This document shows, piece by piece, positions 9,017-17,276 of a stretch of 51,710 nt of DNA; position 1 is the first letter of the stretch; each line of letters begins with the position of its first letter. The notes under the pieces are model-generated. The model made no database searches. It had not been told where the DNA came from and saw only the letters and a list, made by a program, of their open reading frames with translations. Source of the stretch: an uncultured Christensenellaceae bacterium (GTDB taxonomy: Bacteria > Bacillota > Clostridia > Christensenellales > UBA3700). The translations under genes were made by a program, and so were the position numbers. The DNA is taken from positions 1 to 51,710 of the forward strand of contig CALWHJ010000013.1 of assembly GCA_944380355.1 (NCBI GenBank), written 5' to 3'.

Positions 9017-9045
9017 TTGCACAATCGTATAAACTGTGTTATAAT
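9017..9045 (+). promoter_or_regulatory. Promoter of the dehydrogenase-like gene
   Basis: TTGCAC (9017-9022), a 17-base spacer and a perfect TATAAT (9040-9045) lie 29 bases before the ATG at 9074. The ribosome site is AAGAGGG. Confidence 0.8.
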
Positions 9046-9073
9046 CTTGTTACATGTTGAATTAAGAGGGTGT

Positions 9074-10048
9074 ATGAAATCATACAAAATTATCAAAAAT
9101 TTTACTATCGAAGCCCAATCCGAGGACAATTCCCAACCTCCTAAGGACTGCGCCAAGGTAAAAATCATCCGTGCTTCTCTCTGCCCCAGCGACATCGCAG
9201 TCTTTCAGGGCAAAGCCGAAGGCGTAAAATTCCCTATAGTCCCCTGCCGTATAGCAGTAGGCCTTGTCAGCGAAAGCGAAGACATCACTCTGCGCAAAGG
9301 TCAGAGAGTTATGCTCTCCCCCTATACGCGATACGAAAACGGTACCTACCGTATCCACGGTCTTAAGGAAAACGGCTATCTCGGAGACTACGTTTACGTC
9401 CCTTATCAGAACGTATATACCATTCCCGACGGCATCGCCGACAACGCAGTACCTTTTATCGAGGACATAGCAGTCGCACTCAACGTAATCGAAAAACTCG
9501 ACGTAGACAAAACTCAGTACGTTATGCTCTACGGCTGCACCTCTGTAAATATGATTATCGCGCAGTTGTGCATATACTATCAGGCAATACCCGTTATCAT
9601 AGATAACGACAACGAGCGTCTTGCTGTTGCTCAGGAACAGGGAATTTACTACTGCATCAACTACGCCGAAGAAGAAGTATTGCAGAAAATCAAAGAAATC
9701 ACGAGCGGTAAACTCGTAGAATATCTCATACTCGACAGTGATATTTGCGACGAAATAGGCAGAATGCTTCACTACGTGCGCTCCGGCGGAAAAGTAGCTA
9801 TCGTAGGATACGATACTTCCGTACAGTCACTCAAAGGAGACTTCTCCCCCGTCATCAAAAACAACCTGACCGTATACGGAATAAGCGACGGCTACGGAGA
9901 GATAGAGACGGCAATCAATATGCTGGCTACCGAAACCGTCAACGTCGACAAACTCGTAGGAAAAATTATTAACGTCGAAGACGTTCAAGACGAGATGACG
10001 GAAATGGCAAAATCGCACAACTATTACAAGACGATAATAAAGTGCTGA
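9074..10048 (+). CDS. Medium-chain dehydrogenase-like protein lacking catalytic zinc ligands
   Basis: Predicted 324 aa with the two-domain layout of zinc-dependent alcohol dehydrogenases (MDR). C37 and D40 in ASLCPSD align with the first zinc ligand region. The usual GHE motif is replaced by VPCRIAVG (56-63), so the catalytic His and Glu are gone; E130 in PFIEDIAVALN is kept. The Rossmann glycine motif is also degenerate (MLYGCTSVNM, 151-160), though PVIIDNDNER later resembles the cofactor-binding acidic strand. It may be a non-zinc reductase, a regulator or a decayed paralogue. The frame is open further upstream, but the promoter and the AAGAGGG site place the start at 9074. It is flanked by its own promoter and terminator, so it is monocistronic. 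Substrate unknown. Confidence 0.8.
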   Translation: MKSYKIIKNFTIEAQSEDNSQPPKDCAKVKIIRASLCPSDIAVFQGKAEGVKFPIVPCRIAVGLVSESEDITLRKGQRVMLSPYTRYENGTYRIHGLKENGYLGDYVYVPYQNVYTIPDGIADNAVPFIEDIAVALNVIEKLDVDKTQYVMLYGCTSVNMIIAQLCIYYQAIPVIIDNDNERLAVAQEQGIYYCINYAEEEVLQKIKEITSGKLVEYLILDSDICDEIGRMLHYVRSGGKVAIVGYDTSVQSLKGDFSPVIKNNLTVYGISDGYGEIETAINMLATETVNVDKLVGKIINVEDVQDEMTEMAKSHNYYKTIIKC

Positions 10049-10063
10049 TAAAAACAAAAAAAC

Positions 10064-10089
10064 GAGCGGATTGACCGCTCTTTTTTTTT
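10064..10089. terminator. Bidirectional terminator between dehydrogenase-like gene and murC
   Basis: GAGCGG / CCGCTC stem (10064-10069, 10075-10080) with a 5-base loop. Nine T follow on the plus strand and an A-rich run precedes, so it can end both the plus-strand gene and the convergent murC. Confidence 0.9.
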
Positions 10090-10148
10090 ATCTTAAGGTC
10101 TTTTGAGCTAATTATCTGCCGTCGCAGAATTTTATCAACACTTTTCAA

Positions 10149-11510
10149 TCATTGTTTTTTTGCAAGTCTTTGGGCAAGAGAATACACGCTGCCCGCACCA
10201 AGCACAAGTACCACGTCTTCCCCTCCCGTATGCCGTACGATATAATCGTACGCCTTATCGTAATCGTCCATATAAAGCGCACATTCACCGCCCTGATTGA
10301 TATAGCACGCCAAATCAACGCCGTCCAGTCCGTCCTTTTTCTCTTCTCTTGCGGAATAAGCGGGAAGAATCAGCAGTTCGTCCGTCCAGAAAAAACAGTG
10401 CGCGAATTCCTTAAGAAGAGCTTTCGTCCGCGAATATGTATGAGGTTCGAAAACAGCGACTATACGTCCTTTAGTCATAAGCCTCAATGTATCTACCGCC
10501 GAACATATCTCGTCGGGGTGATGCGCATAATCTGCTACGATATCTGCTCCGCTTGCACATTTGCCCATATATTCGAAGCGTCGTTCCACACCCTTGAAGT
10601 CCGCTAAATACCTGCCCGCTTGTGCCGCGTCCTGCCACAAAATTCTGCACACCGCAATACTGGCGAGAGCATTGAGAACGTTGTGTCTGCCGTATACTGC
10701 GAGGTTTACCTTTGCGATTGTTTCCCCTCTGAAAAGCGCGGTAAACGAAAACCTTCCCCTCTCTTCTCTTATATCCGCGGCGCAAAAGTCGGCTTTTTCG
10801 TCAAGTCCGAAAGTATATACTTTATCACGTCCGTTTTCGATAGAATACAAGCCGAGAGTGCGGGCGCAATTTTCCTCCGCAAGCACCACGTGCGATTGCT
10901 CGGCAAACCGTCTGAACGCAGCATACATATCCTCTTTCGTCGGATAAGTATCGGGATGGTCGTACGCGCTGTTGAGGATTACTCCGACAGTCGGTTCGAG
11001 AGCGAGAAAACTTCTTTTATACTCGCACGCTTCCGTAACAAACAAATCGTTGCCGTCGTCGACGTAATTTGCTCCTATACCGTTGATAATCCCGCCTACG
11101 TGTCCTCTGAAAGCCGTACCCAGATTTTTAAAAATCCAGCACAACATAGCCGTAGTAGTAGTCTTTCCGTGACTTCCGGCAACTGCCAAGCAGGTATTGC
11201 ACTCTTTTGCCATAAGCGCGAGAAAAGCCTTTCTTTCCATACAGCGTATTCTGTTAATACGCGCAAATTTCAATTCGGGGTCGTCGTCTCCTACCGCGCC
11301 CGAATATACTACGAGGTCGCATCCCGCGACGACTGAATTGTCGTGTCCGACGTATACTTTAAGCCCGCACTTGCCGAGCCTTTCGAGTGTCTTTGAATTT
11401 TCCCTGTCCGAGCCGCTTACCCACGCACCGCTCTGACTTGCAAGCACCGCGAGAGCGGACATACTGATGCCGCCTATACCTATAAAATGTATCTTTCTGA
11501 ATTCCAACAT
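10149..11510 (-). CDS. murC: UDP-N-acetylmuramate--L-alanine ligase
   Basis: Predicted 453 aa, normal for MurC. It adds L-alanine to UDP-MurNAc using ATP, the first amino-acid step of peptidoglycan precursor synthesis, in the cytoplasm. Visible features: the N-terminal nucleotide-binding GIGGISMS (11-18), the ATP loop GSHGKTTTT (112-120), the central Mur-ligase ADYAHHPDEI, and the C-terminal FEPHTYSRT. It lies alone between a convergent dehydrogenase-like gene and the phage head module, whose terminator (11576-11610) separates them. A GAGGTG sits 15 bases ahead of the ATG, rather distant for a ribosome site. Confidence 0.96.
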   Translation of the reverse strand: MLEFRKIHFIGIGGISMSALAVLASQSGAWVSGSDRENSKTLERLGKCGLKVYVGHDNSVVAGCDLVVYSGAVGDDDPELKFARINRIRCMERKAFLALMAKECNTCLAVAGSHGKTTTTAMLCWIFKNLGTAFRGHVGGIINGIGANYVDDGNDLFVTEACEYKRSFLALEPTVGVILNSAYDHPDTYPTKEDMYAAFRRFAEQSHVVLAEENCARTLGLYSIENGRDKVYTFGLDEKADFCAADIREERGRFSFTALFRGETIAKVNLAVYGRHNVLNALASIAVCRILWQDAAQAGRYLADFKGVERRFEYMGKCASGADIVADYAHHPDEICSAVDTLRLMTKGRIVAVFEPHTYSRTKALLKEFAHCFFWTDELLILPAYSAREEKKDGLDGVDLACYINQGGECALYMDDYDKAYDYIVRHTGGEDVVLVLGAGSVYSLAQRLAKKQ

Positions 11511-11575
11511 ATTCTATACTATGCACCTCATTGTCGTAATTTGAACGATTTTACCATTTTGCAAAAAAATCATTG

Positions 11576-11610
11576 AAAAAACCGCTCCCCCGACAAGTCG
11601 GGAAAGCGGT
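11576..11610 (-). terminator. Terminator at the end of the phage head operon
   Basis: ACCGCT / AGCGGT outer stem with CCCGA / TCGGG inner pairing (11581-11610). On the minus strand it is followed by a T run (11576-11580). It lies 16 bases past the holin gene and insulates murC from the phage module. Confidence 0.88.
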
Positions 11611-11625
11611 CTTAGTCAAATAATA

Positions 11626-11955
11626 TCAAAGCGACGTATCGCAATCGTTCTTACTCTCTGCGTCTTGTCCGTCGCCGCCGTCCTCGCAAGACGGCTTCTG
11701 CTCACCGTCCGCATTATCCTGCGCGGTCGGCTGAGTTTCCTGCACAACCTCTCCGTCATCTTCCGCAGTCTGACTTTCAACGGTTTTTGCAGAGTTCTTT
11801 TTAAGTATTCCCGTCACTGCAAGCAAGCTCAGAAACGCCATAGTTATTTCGTTGACGTAAGGCACGTCTATCTTAATGCTTATCGTCTGCAAAAGTACCA
11901 TTACGGCACTTGCGACGGATACCCAAAAATCGTAACTTTTCAATTTTTCTTTCAT
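11626..11955 (-). CDS. Holin-like small membrane protein
   Basis: Predicted 109 aa. MKEKLKSYDFWVSVASAV leads into a first membrane helix, followed by a short loop (IDVPYVNE) and a second helix (MAFLSLLAVTGIL). A long acidic, disordered tail rich in E, D, Q and S follows. The layout and its position after a BhlA-type gene at the end of a phage operon indicate a holin that permeabilises the membrane for lysis. A longer frame exists upstream, but AAGGAGAG directly precedes this ATG, and the ATG overlaps the previous stop in ATGA. The acidic tail is unusual. No endolysin follows. Confidence 0.7.
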   Translation of the reverse strand: MKEKLKSYDFWVSVASAVMVLLQTISIKIDVPYVNEITMAFLSLLAVTGILKKNSAKTVESQTAEDDGEVVQETQPTAQDNADGEQKPSCEDGGDGQDAESKNDCDTSL

Positions 11956-12197
11956 ACGCTCTCCTTTTTGAGGGTACGTTTGCCCCTGTCGAGCACCGCC
12001 CTCATTTCCTCGTGTATTCTGTCGATGTTTTTGTTCATAACGTTCATATACCCGAGGTCCTGAGACAACTCGGCGATAGTTTTCTGATATTTTTGTTCTC
12101 TCGCTCTGCTGTCCTTGAGTTCGAATATCAACAAAAAACAAAACAACAACGCCCATATACCGTCGTCTATCGCAAGGTTGACTATCTTATCCCACAT
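11952..12197 (-). CDS. BhlA/UviB family holin-like protein
   Basis: Predicted 81 aa. The N-terminus MWDKIVNLAIDDGIWALLF is one membrane helix preceded by the DDGIWA signature seen in BhlA/UviB proteins, which have the pattern of short helix, GIWA, helix, then a charged coiled tail. Here the tail (LKDSRAREQKYQKTIAEL) is a coiled coil. BhlA proteins act as holins or bacteriocin-export helpers in Bacillus and Clostridium phages. The stop overlaps the start of the next holin gene by 4 bases, so the two are coupled. Confidence 0.75.
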   Translation of the reverse strand: MWDKIVNLAIDDGIWALLFCFLLIFELKDSRAREQKYQKTIAELSQDLGYMNVMNKNIDRIHEEMRAVLDRGKRTLKKESV

Positions 12198-12198
12198 T

Positions 12199-13194
12199 TC
12201 AGCCCGCCTTGTTCTGCAGAGAAGCCACGAGGCGCGTATAGTAGTATCCGAGATACTTTTGCAAATCGGTATTGCCTTCCACGAGCTTCAATGCTATATC
12301 CTTAGGAATATTCTTATAATAGTCGTATGCAAGCTGATAACGCGATTCGTAGTTTTCCGCTTTCTCTCCCGCGTAGCCAATCTGTTGTTCGAGTTTTTCT
12401 ATTTCGAGTTGGTCCTTTGCCCTTTGGGCAATCTGCTTTTCGATGGCAAGCTGTCTGTCTTCGAGGTATTGCGCCTCCTTGACTTTGAGATTGTCGTTGT
12501 ATTTGTTGATTTCGTCTATCTGCTTTTGTCTGTCAGCCAGAAGCGTATCTATTTCTTTTTGAAGCTTCTGCGCATAGTTTATGTTTAGCTCGTTGAGCGC
12601 GGCTTCTTTCTGACTGTTGAGTTTTTCTATATCGGCATCGTAGGACGCAAGCTTATTTTCGAGATTTGCGCCTATTGCGCCGAGTTCCTCGTTTTTGGTC
12701 TGCTCTGCACGTGCACTCTGCGAATCTCCTATGGACGAACGCAAGAGCCCTTTTTCAACAAGAGAGTTGCGCATCTGCTTTTCAAGCTCGGCATACTCCC
12801 TCTCCAGTTCTTCGGACTCGAGTTTGCTTTCGTTTGCAGCATTGTCTTTTTCCGCTTCTATCTGACCTATCTTGCCGTCGTAATCCGCGCTGACCGACTG
12901 AGTATCGCTGCCCAGCAATTCGTCGTACTTCTTTTCGGTTTTGTCTTTGATAGTCTTCTCGTCATCGCCCGTATACTCTCTGTATTCGAATTCTATCTTT
13001 TCGGGCAACAAGTCCTCGATATCCTCGTACAAATCTTCGTTGCTGTGCTCGGCCTTGTACTCTTCGTCAATCTGCTTGAGCTGTTCGTTGAGCTTATTTT
13101 GAGACTCTTCGTAAGGAGAAAGGTCGATTTCCTTATCTTCCTCTTTACCGAAAAAGTCCTTTATTTTGTTTATTATTTCGTTAAACCAGCCCAT
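12199..13194 (-). CDS. Large coiled-coil phage structural protein
   Basis: Predicted 331 aa. After MGWFNEIINKIKDFFGKEED, nearly the whole protein is charged heptad sequence rich in E, K, Q and L, with long predicted coiled coils from about 60 to 280 and no membrane helix. Its place after the gp10-like gene and before the holins matches where short-tailed phages carry injected internal proteins or a tail needle. That role is inference. A ribosome site AAGGAGA sits just before the ATG. It is the largest protein in the distal half of the module, so it is the best candidate for any tail or injection function. Confidence 0.65.
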   Translation of the reverse strand: MGWFNEIINKIKDFFGKEEDKEIDLSPYEESQNKLNEQLKQIDEEYKAEHSNEDLYEDIEDLLPEKIEFEYREYTGDDEKTIKDKTEKKYDELLGSDTQSVSADYDGKIGQIEAEKDNAANESKLESEELEREYAELEKQMRNSLVEKGLLRSSIGDSQSARAEQTKNEELGAIGANLENKLASYDADIEKLNSQKEAALNELNINYAQKLQKEIDTLLADRQKQIDEINKYNDNLKVKEAQYLEDRQLAIEKQIAQRAKDQLEIEKLEQQIGYAGEKAENYESRYQLAYDYYKNIPKDIALKLVEGNTDLQKYLGYYYTRLVASLQNKAG

Positions 13195-13315
13195 TTTTAT
13201 TCTCCTTTTGGTTTTTTGTAGAGTTGCAAACGGCTGAGAGATAGAGGTGCGTTTTGTATTTGGTAATATCGCGCGTCAATCTTATCAGCCGCTTGCTTTT
13301 CGTATATATCTTCAT
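13181..13315 (-). CDS. Possible 44-aa basic peptide, translationally coupled
   Basis: A 44-codon frame starts at an ATG overlapping the stop of the preceding gene in ATGA (13312-13315) and ends 14 bases inside the next gene. The peptide is strongly basic (starts MKIYTKSKRLIRLTRD) with one cysteine and no membrane helix. The only gap in this stretch of the operon is filled exactly by it. There is no separate ribosome site, so expression would depend on coupling. It could equally be a chance frame in a 117-base spacer. Confidence 0.4.
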   Translation of the reverse strand: MKIYTKSKRLIRLTRDITKYKTHLYLSAVCNSTKNQKENKNGLV

Positions 13316-13695
13316 AGCGAAAGTATGCTGCTGAAGGACACGTCTCCCGTCAGTCTTACTCTCGCCGACGCGACGTTGGGCGAAGTAAAAAACTCCAGTG
13401 TATGGTATCCTCTTTCCGCCTCGATGTCCTCTAGCGTAATTACTCCTTCGCGCACTTGGAGTTCGACGCCGTCGAGCAAAACTCTGCACTGTACTTCTCC
13501 CGACAAAGAGTAGTCTGGCATAGCGATGACTTCGCATTCCGTCTTTCCTCCCGACGTAAAAAATCTTACCGCGAGTTCACCCGACGCGCCGTTTTGCTGC
13601 ATAACGTAGTAATACGTGTTTTTAGTATTGAGCAAATGGTTCTGAAGGTTTTCGTTGACGTCCTCGACCATAAACTCTATTCTCTTCAAATTCAT
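13312..13695 (-). CDS. Phage structural protein of unknown function
   Basis: Predicted 127 aa, starting MNLKRIEFMVEDVNENLQN behind a strong AGGAGG site. The sequence is mostly beta-type (alternating hydrophobics; VQCRVLLDGVELQVREGVI) with a Gly/Ser-rich middle, suggesting a small beta-sandwich. It lies between the gp10-like gene and the coiled-coil gene. A head-decoration or tail-accessory role is plausible, but I do not recognise the family. Confidence 0.65.
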   Translation of the reverse strand: MNLKRIEFMVEDVNENLQNHLLNTKNTYYYVMQQNGASGELAVRFFTSGGKTECEVIAMPDYSLSGEVQCRVLLDGVELQVREGVITLEDIEAERGYHTLEFFTSPNVASARVRLTGDVSFSSILSL

Positions 13696-13703
13696 ACTTC
13701 CTC

Positions 13704-15137
13704 CTAAGAGATAAAGTCCACCGTAAATTTAGGGGGACGGATATCTTCGCTTACGTTGTCGCTCCGTATGTAAAATACGAAGTTTTGCGCCTTTATATAC
13801 AGGTGTATTTTGTTTTCCGACGGTGAAAGCACGTACTCGTTTCTCTCATCGTTTGCGATAATGCCGAGCGTATACTGACAGGGCGTCGAATACTCTACGC
13901 TTCTGAGCACTTTGACCTGAGCGGGCGTGCCGAAATCTATCTCGGGCGTCTGCCAGTATTTAAGCAAAGATTTGCCGAGATACAGTCCGCTGTCGTCGAG
14001 CTGAACGATTGCGTCGCAATCGTCGCTAAGACCTATGATACGGTTGAAGTCACTCGTATTGAGCGCAAGCAGTCGCGAAAAGCTGATGCCTCTCATAATA
14101 TTTACGCTCTTGTCCGTAAGGTCAAAAAGCAAAAGCACGTTGTTGTCGGCGTCTTTAGTAAATACGCCGTAATCGGCATTGTCTGCATTTGTGAAAGAGA
14201 GTACGTATTTATGGTGGAGATAACAAGCGTACACGTCGTCGAATCCTCTCAAAATGAGGTCGTTGGCTTTGATTGAATATCTTGTGACGTCATAGCCGTC
14301 AAACAGGTATACGCCGTCCTCGCTCGCGAAGGCTATGTACTCTCCGCAGTCGGTAACCGTAGGCGCGTAAATTCTACCGCACGAAGTGTAGACCTTTTTC
14401 ATTGAAAACTGATTTTGGTCGGCAAACGCTGTCAGGCGGTAAATTCCGTAGTCGCAGAATATGTACAGATAGTTGATAAAGCTTTTGAGAACTCTCACCT
14501 CTCCCAAAGTGCCGTCAAAGCCGATATAACCGCCCTCGTCTATGGACACGTTCCAGTTGAAAGGGTCGAAGTTGTCGCTGAACCACAGGCTGTTGCGTGT
14601 TCCTTTGGCTATCGCGTAAATTCTCTCGTAATGCACGCACAGACCTTCTATCTGTCCTTGGTACTCCACGTCGAGAAGCTGACCGTTTTTAAAGACTTTA
14701 ATGCCGTTGCCTCCCGAGAGTATGAGCAAATCCTCGTCGCCGTAGAGATATTCCGTACCGCTCGTAAAGAACCCTTCGCAGTCTATATGGTTCCACTTAT
14801 CGTCCCCTACGAGCGCGTAATCTACTCCGTTTTCGTACGTCAATACGAGAGTACTGACGAGTTTTCCGTCGGCTTGAGTTTTGGTGCAAAAAAGACGTTT
14901 GTCCTTTGCTTTCAAATCCTCAGAGAGCGCGGGCGCGCCTTTGCCGTTGACGTCCAGTTCGTTGATGCCGTAGGGATTTACGAGTCTGCCGTTTTTAAAT
15001 CGGTAATTGTACACCGTATCCACGTAATCGCACGGCAAATCTGCAGAAGTTTTGGTTTCGTCGTAGCCCTTAAACCCCGAAAGAGCTACGGTTTTGCGCT
15101 TAGGTTTTGCGAGCGCATAGTCCTTGTCGTAAAACAT
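13704..15137 (-). CDS. gp10-like packaged-DNA stabilisation / tail-hub protein
   Basis: Predicted 477 aa of repeated beta strands with propeller-like repeats (for example YLYGDEDLLILSGGNGIKVF, LYIFCDYGIYRLTAF, YIAFASEDGVYLFDGYD). The segment NSLWFSDNFDPFNWN resembles the conserved 'S...DP.NW' region of P22 gp10-type proteins, which plug the portal and join head to tail. It directly follows the connector gene with one base between stop and ATG. Assignment rests on size, repeat pattern and gene order, not on a search. Confidence 0.6.
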   Translation of the reverse strand: MFYDKDYALAKPKRKTVALSGFKGYDETKTSADLPCDYVDTVYNYRFKNGRLVNPYGINELDVNGKGAPALSEDLKAKDKRLFCTKTQADGKLVSTLVLTYENGVDYALVGDDKWNHIDCEGFFTSGTEYLYGDEDLLILSGGNGIKVFKNGQLLDVEYQGQIEGLCVHYERIYAIAKGTRNSLWFSDNFDPFNWNVSIDEGGYIGFDGTLGEVRVLKSFINYLYIFCDYGIYRLTAFADQNQFSMKKVYTSCGRIYAPTVTDCGEYIAFASEDGVYLFDGYDVTRYSIKANDLILRGFDDVYACYLHHKYVLSFTNADNADYGVFTKDADNNVLLLFDLTDKSVNIMRGISFSRLLALNTSDFNRIIGLSDDCDAIVQLDDSGLYLGKSLLKYWQTPEIDFGTPAQVKVLRSVEYSTPCQYTLGIIANDERNEYVLSPSENKIHLYIKAQNFVFYIRSDNVSEDIRPPKFTVDFIS

Positions 15138-15138
15138 A

Positions 15139-15690
15139 TCACAACCACCTTCTGGGCTTGACTTTAATCTCGCCCTTTTTTCTCACGGCTGTGCGCATAT
15201 CCTCTTTGAATCTCGTAGAGTATGCGACAGACTGCTCGTACATACCCTGTATGAGCGTATACTCCGCGCAAATACCCAAAGCCAGCGTTTTCGCGCTGAC
15301 CAAAGGACTGACGGGACACTGCTCGTCTATCTCTATATCCACGGGCATATACGAGTATTTTACCGACGCGTTCTTTATGTTTTCGTTTTGCAGGACGCAT
15401 TCGGTAGGGGTCATTCTGAAGTTACTCGCAATGCCGTCGGCAGCGTTTCGGACGGAGAGTATTTCCAGCACTCTGTGCAGAAGTTTTTCGTAACTTATTC
15501 TGCCTCCCTGCACCTCGACCTGCTCGGTTTCGATGAGCGGAATATAGTCGGTCGCGATTTCTTTGATTACGAGATTGGCGCACTTGACCAACAATTTAAG
15601 TCGCGGGTGCTGAGCCGTCTTGTTGTTAACCGACGCGTCTTCGTCCCCCAGATAAGTCAACGATATTTGTATAGCTTCTTTTAATTCCAT
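15139..15690 (-). CDS. Head-tail connector / adaptor-like protein
   Basis: Predicted 183 aa, largely helical, beginning MELKEAIQISLTYLGDED and ending in a basic VKPRRWL tail, a form common in phage adaptors. Its size and position (after capsid genes, before the gp10-like gene) match P22 gp4 or gp6-like connectors, which dock under the portal. Residues around 100-110 contain the RMTPTECVLQNENI segment. No enzymatic motif is seen; the muramidase activity of P22 gp4 cannot be inferred. Confidence 0.6.
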   Translation of the reverse strand: MELKEAIQISLTYLGDEDASVNNKTAQHPRLKLLVKCANLVIKEIATDYIPLIETEQVEVQGGRISYEKLLHRVLEILSVRNAADGIASNFRMTPTECVLQNENIKNASVKYSYMPVDIEIDEQCPVSPLVSAKTLALGICAEYTLIQGMYEQSVAYSTRFKEDMRTAVRKKGEIKVKPRRWL

Positions 15691-15735
15691 TTTTCTCTCC
15701 TTATGATAAAAGGGTGAGTTGCCTCACCCTTAAGC

Positions 15736-16050
15736 TCAGAGTTCGATGCTCTGCATCGTCTTTTCAAACAATGCTTTAGCGTGTTCCTCTTCGAGTTGTT
15801 TGTTGTGTTGTTCTATTTGTCTGAGTATCCTTTCTCTGTTTTTAATTCCGCTCTCCAGCGCGTAGTCCACGGCACGTTTGTCAAGAGTCGGATACGGAAA
15901 CGTAAGCTGATACGTAGGCTTACGTCTTTCGTTGTGCAATTCGTAGCGGTGCGTATCCCCGTTAAAGTAAATTTTGTAGTTTGCGTCTATACTCTTTATC
16001 CGCTCCGCTATCGAAAATAAATCGTTGCGCACTTCAAAAAGTTTTTCCAT
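15736..16050 (-). CDS. Small conserved phage protein downstream of capsid
   Basis: Predicted 104 aa. MEKLFEVRNDLFSIAERIK, then a strand-rich middle with YELHNERR and LTFPYPTLDKRAVDYALES, and a C-terminal helix rich in Q and E. From general knowledge, this pattern (short helix, 'YEVHN' strand, 'LP/FPY..LD.R', helix) recurs in Bacillota prophages, close to the capsid gene. Function is unknown. Confidence 0.65.
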   Translation of the reverse strand: MEKLFEVRNDLFSIAERIKSIDANYKIYFNGDTHRYELHNERRKPTYQLTFPYPTLDKRAVDYALESGIKNRERILRQIEQHNKQLEEEHAKALFEKTMQSIEL

Positions 16051-16106
16051 ACTTACTCCTTAAAATTCCGTCGGGCTCTCATATCCGATACAAGACTTTA
16101 GAACAC

Positions 16107-17276
16107 TCAGGCGGTAATACCCGAGAGCTTTGCCTGACCGATAGGCTTATCGCAAATCATATCGGCATACTTGACGAGGGTTGCGCTGTAAGTAGCACTG
16201 CCCGCTTTCTGTTTGATGACCTTGCCGTTGTCGCCTTCGAGCCATCTCCAGTCGCAAAGCTGGTGCATCTTGAAGTCCTTGCTGTTGAGCAAGTACATAG
16301 TACCGTTGTCGACAAATCTGTCTGCGATGAGAGGTATGCCGTTGTAAGACAAAGCCTTAAAACCTCCGTCAAGATTCATATAGTCGATATTGGTACGGGT
16401 AAGAGCGAGGTAGTCGAGGTATGCTCTTCTTACGTCGTAGGAGCATACGATGAAGTCAATCTGACTGCCCGCAACTTCGTCGATATAGTCGATTGCGCTC
16501 TGAATTTTAGCCGAAGAAATCGCGCCTACGCTCTCGTAGTGTTTGGGTTGCAACCAGCTTCTGCCCTCTCTTGCAAGTCCGTAGAGGTCTTTGTCCGAGA
16601 AGATTGCGCCGAGACCGGTAAGTTCGTTTTCCTTAGAGCCTTGTACGGTCAAGGTATCGCCGTCCTGAACGGAAGAAGATACGCTGCCGCTGACGGTTAC
16701 GACGTTGTTTACTCTGTCGATAGCCGTAATTCTTACGCCCTTGAGGTCGGAATATACGCTGTCCGAAGACATAGAATATACGTCTACGACCATACCTTCC
16801 ATAAGGTTGTTGACTTTGTCAACCTTGATATTGTTTGCGGAAGAGCCGCTAGCCTGACACGTAGCGAGAATACCGCTGCCGTCGCCGTAGAGCATTCTGC
16901 CGAGGTTGAATTTGGACGCTTTGAGAAGTCCTTCCATCTCCGCATTGAGCAGGTTGACAAACGCGCCGGTATTGGACTGCGAAGCTCTTATAGCCTTGTC
17001 GGACAGCTCAATCGTGCCGTAAAGGTTTTTGAGTTCGAGCTTGAATCTGTCGTAGTTGTTTGCTGCGGGAGAAGGCAATTCTCCGCTTTCGGTACCTGCG
17101 CCGATACCGCCGTTGATGCCGTAGGGAACGAGTTTGATTATTTCTTTACCCCATACGTCCGAAGTCGTCTGTTCGATTTTTGCAAGGAGTGGATTGACTC
17201 CTATGTTAAGTTGGTCTGCCACCACGTTCAAATAAACGCTTTTGAGTGCTTTTTCCGCTGTTTCTAACGTTACCAT
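16107..17276 (-). CDS. Major capsid protein
   Basis: Predicted 389 aa. Begins MVTLETAEKALKSVYLN, with a helical N-arm, WGKEIIKLVPYGINGG, then FKLELKNLYGTIELSDKAI. It contains an inserted beta domain (VTVSGSVSSSVQDGDTLTV, about 190-215). The C-terminal part holds YDVRRAYLDYLA and an 'L.YNGIPLIADRFV' motif typical of HK97-fold capsids of Bacillota phages. Its ATG overlaps the scaffold stop by one base (TAATG), a classic coupled pair of scaffold and coat. Chain length and gene order support the capsid call; the fold is inferred. Confidence 0.88.
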   Translation of the reverse strand: MVTLETAEKALKSVYLNVVADQLNIGVNPLLAKIEQTTSDVWGKEIIKLVPYGINGGIGAGTESGELPSPAANNYDRFKLELKNLYGTIELSDKAIRASQSNTGAFVNLLNAEMEGLLKASKFNLGRMLYGDGSGILATCQASGSSANNIKVDKVNNLMEGMVVDVYSMSSDSVYSDLKGVRITAIDRVNNVVTVSGSVSSSVQDGDTLTVQGSKENELTGLGAIFSDKDLYGLAREGRSWLQPKHYESVGAISSAKIQSAIDYIDEVAGSQIDFIVCSYDVRRAYLDYLALTRTNIDYMNLDGGFKALSYNGIPLIADRFVDNGTMYLLNSKDFKMHQLCDWRWLEGDNGKVIKQKAGSATYSATLVKYADMICDKPIGQAKLSGITA

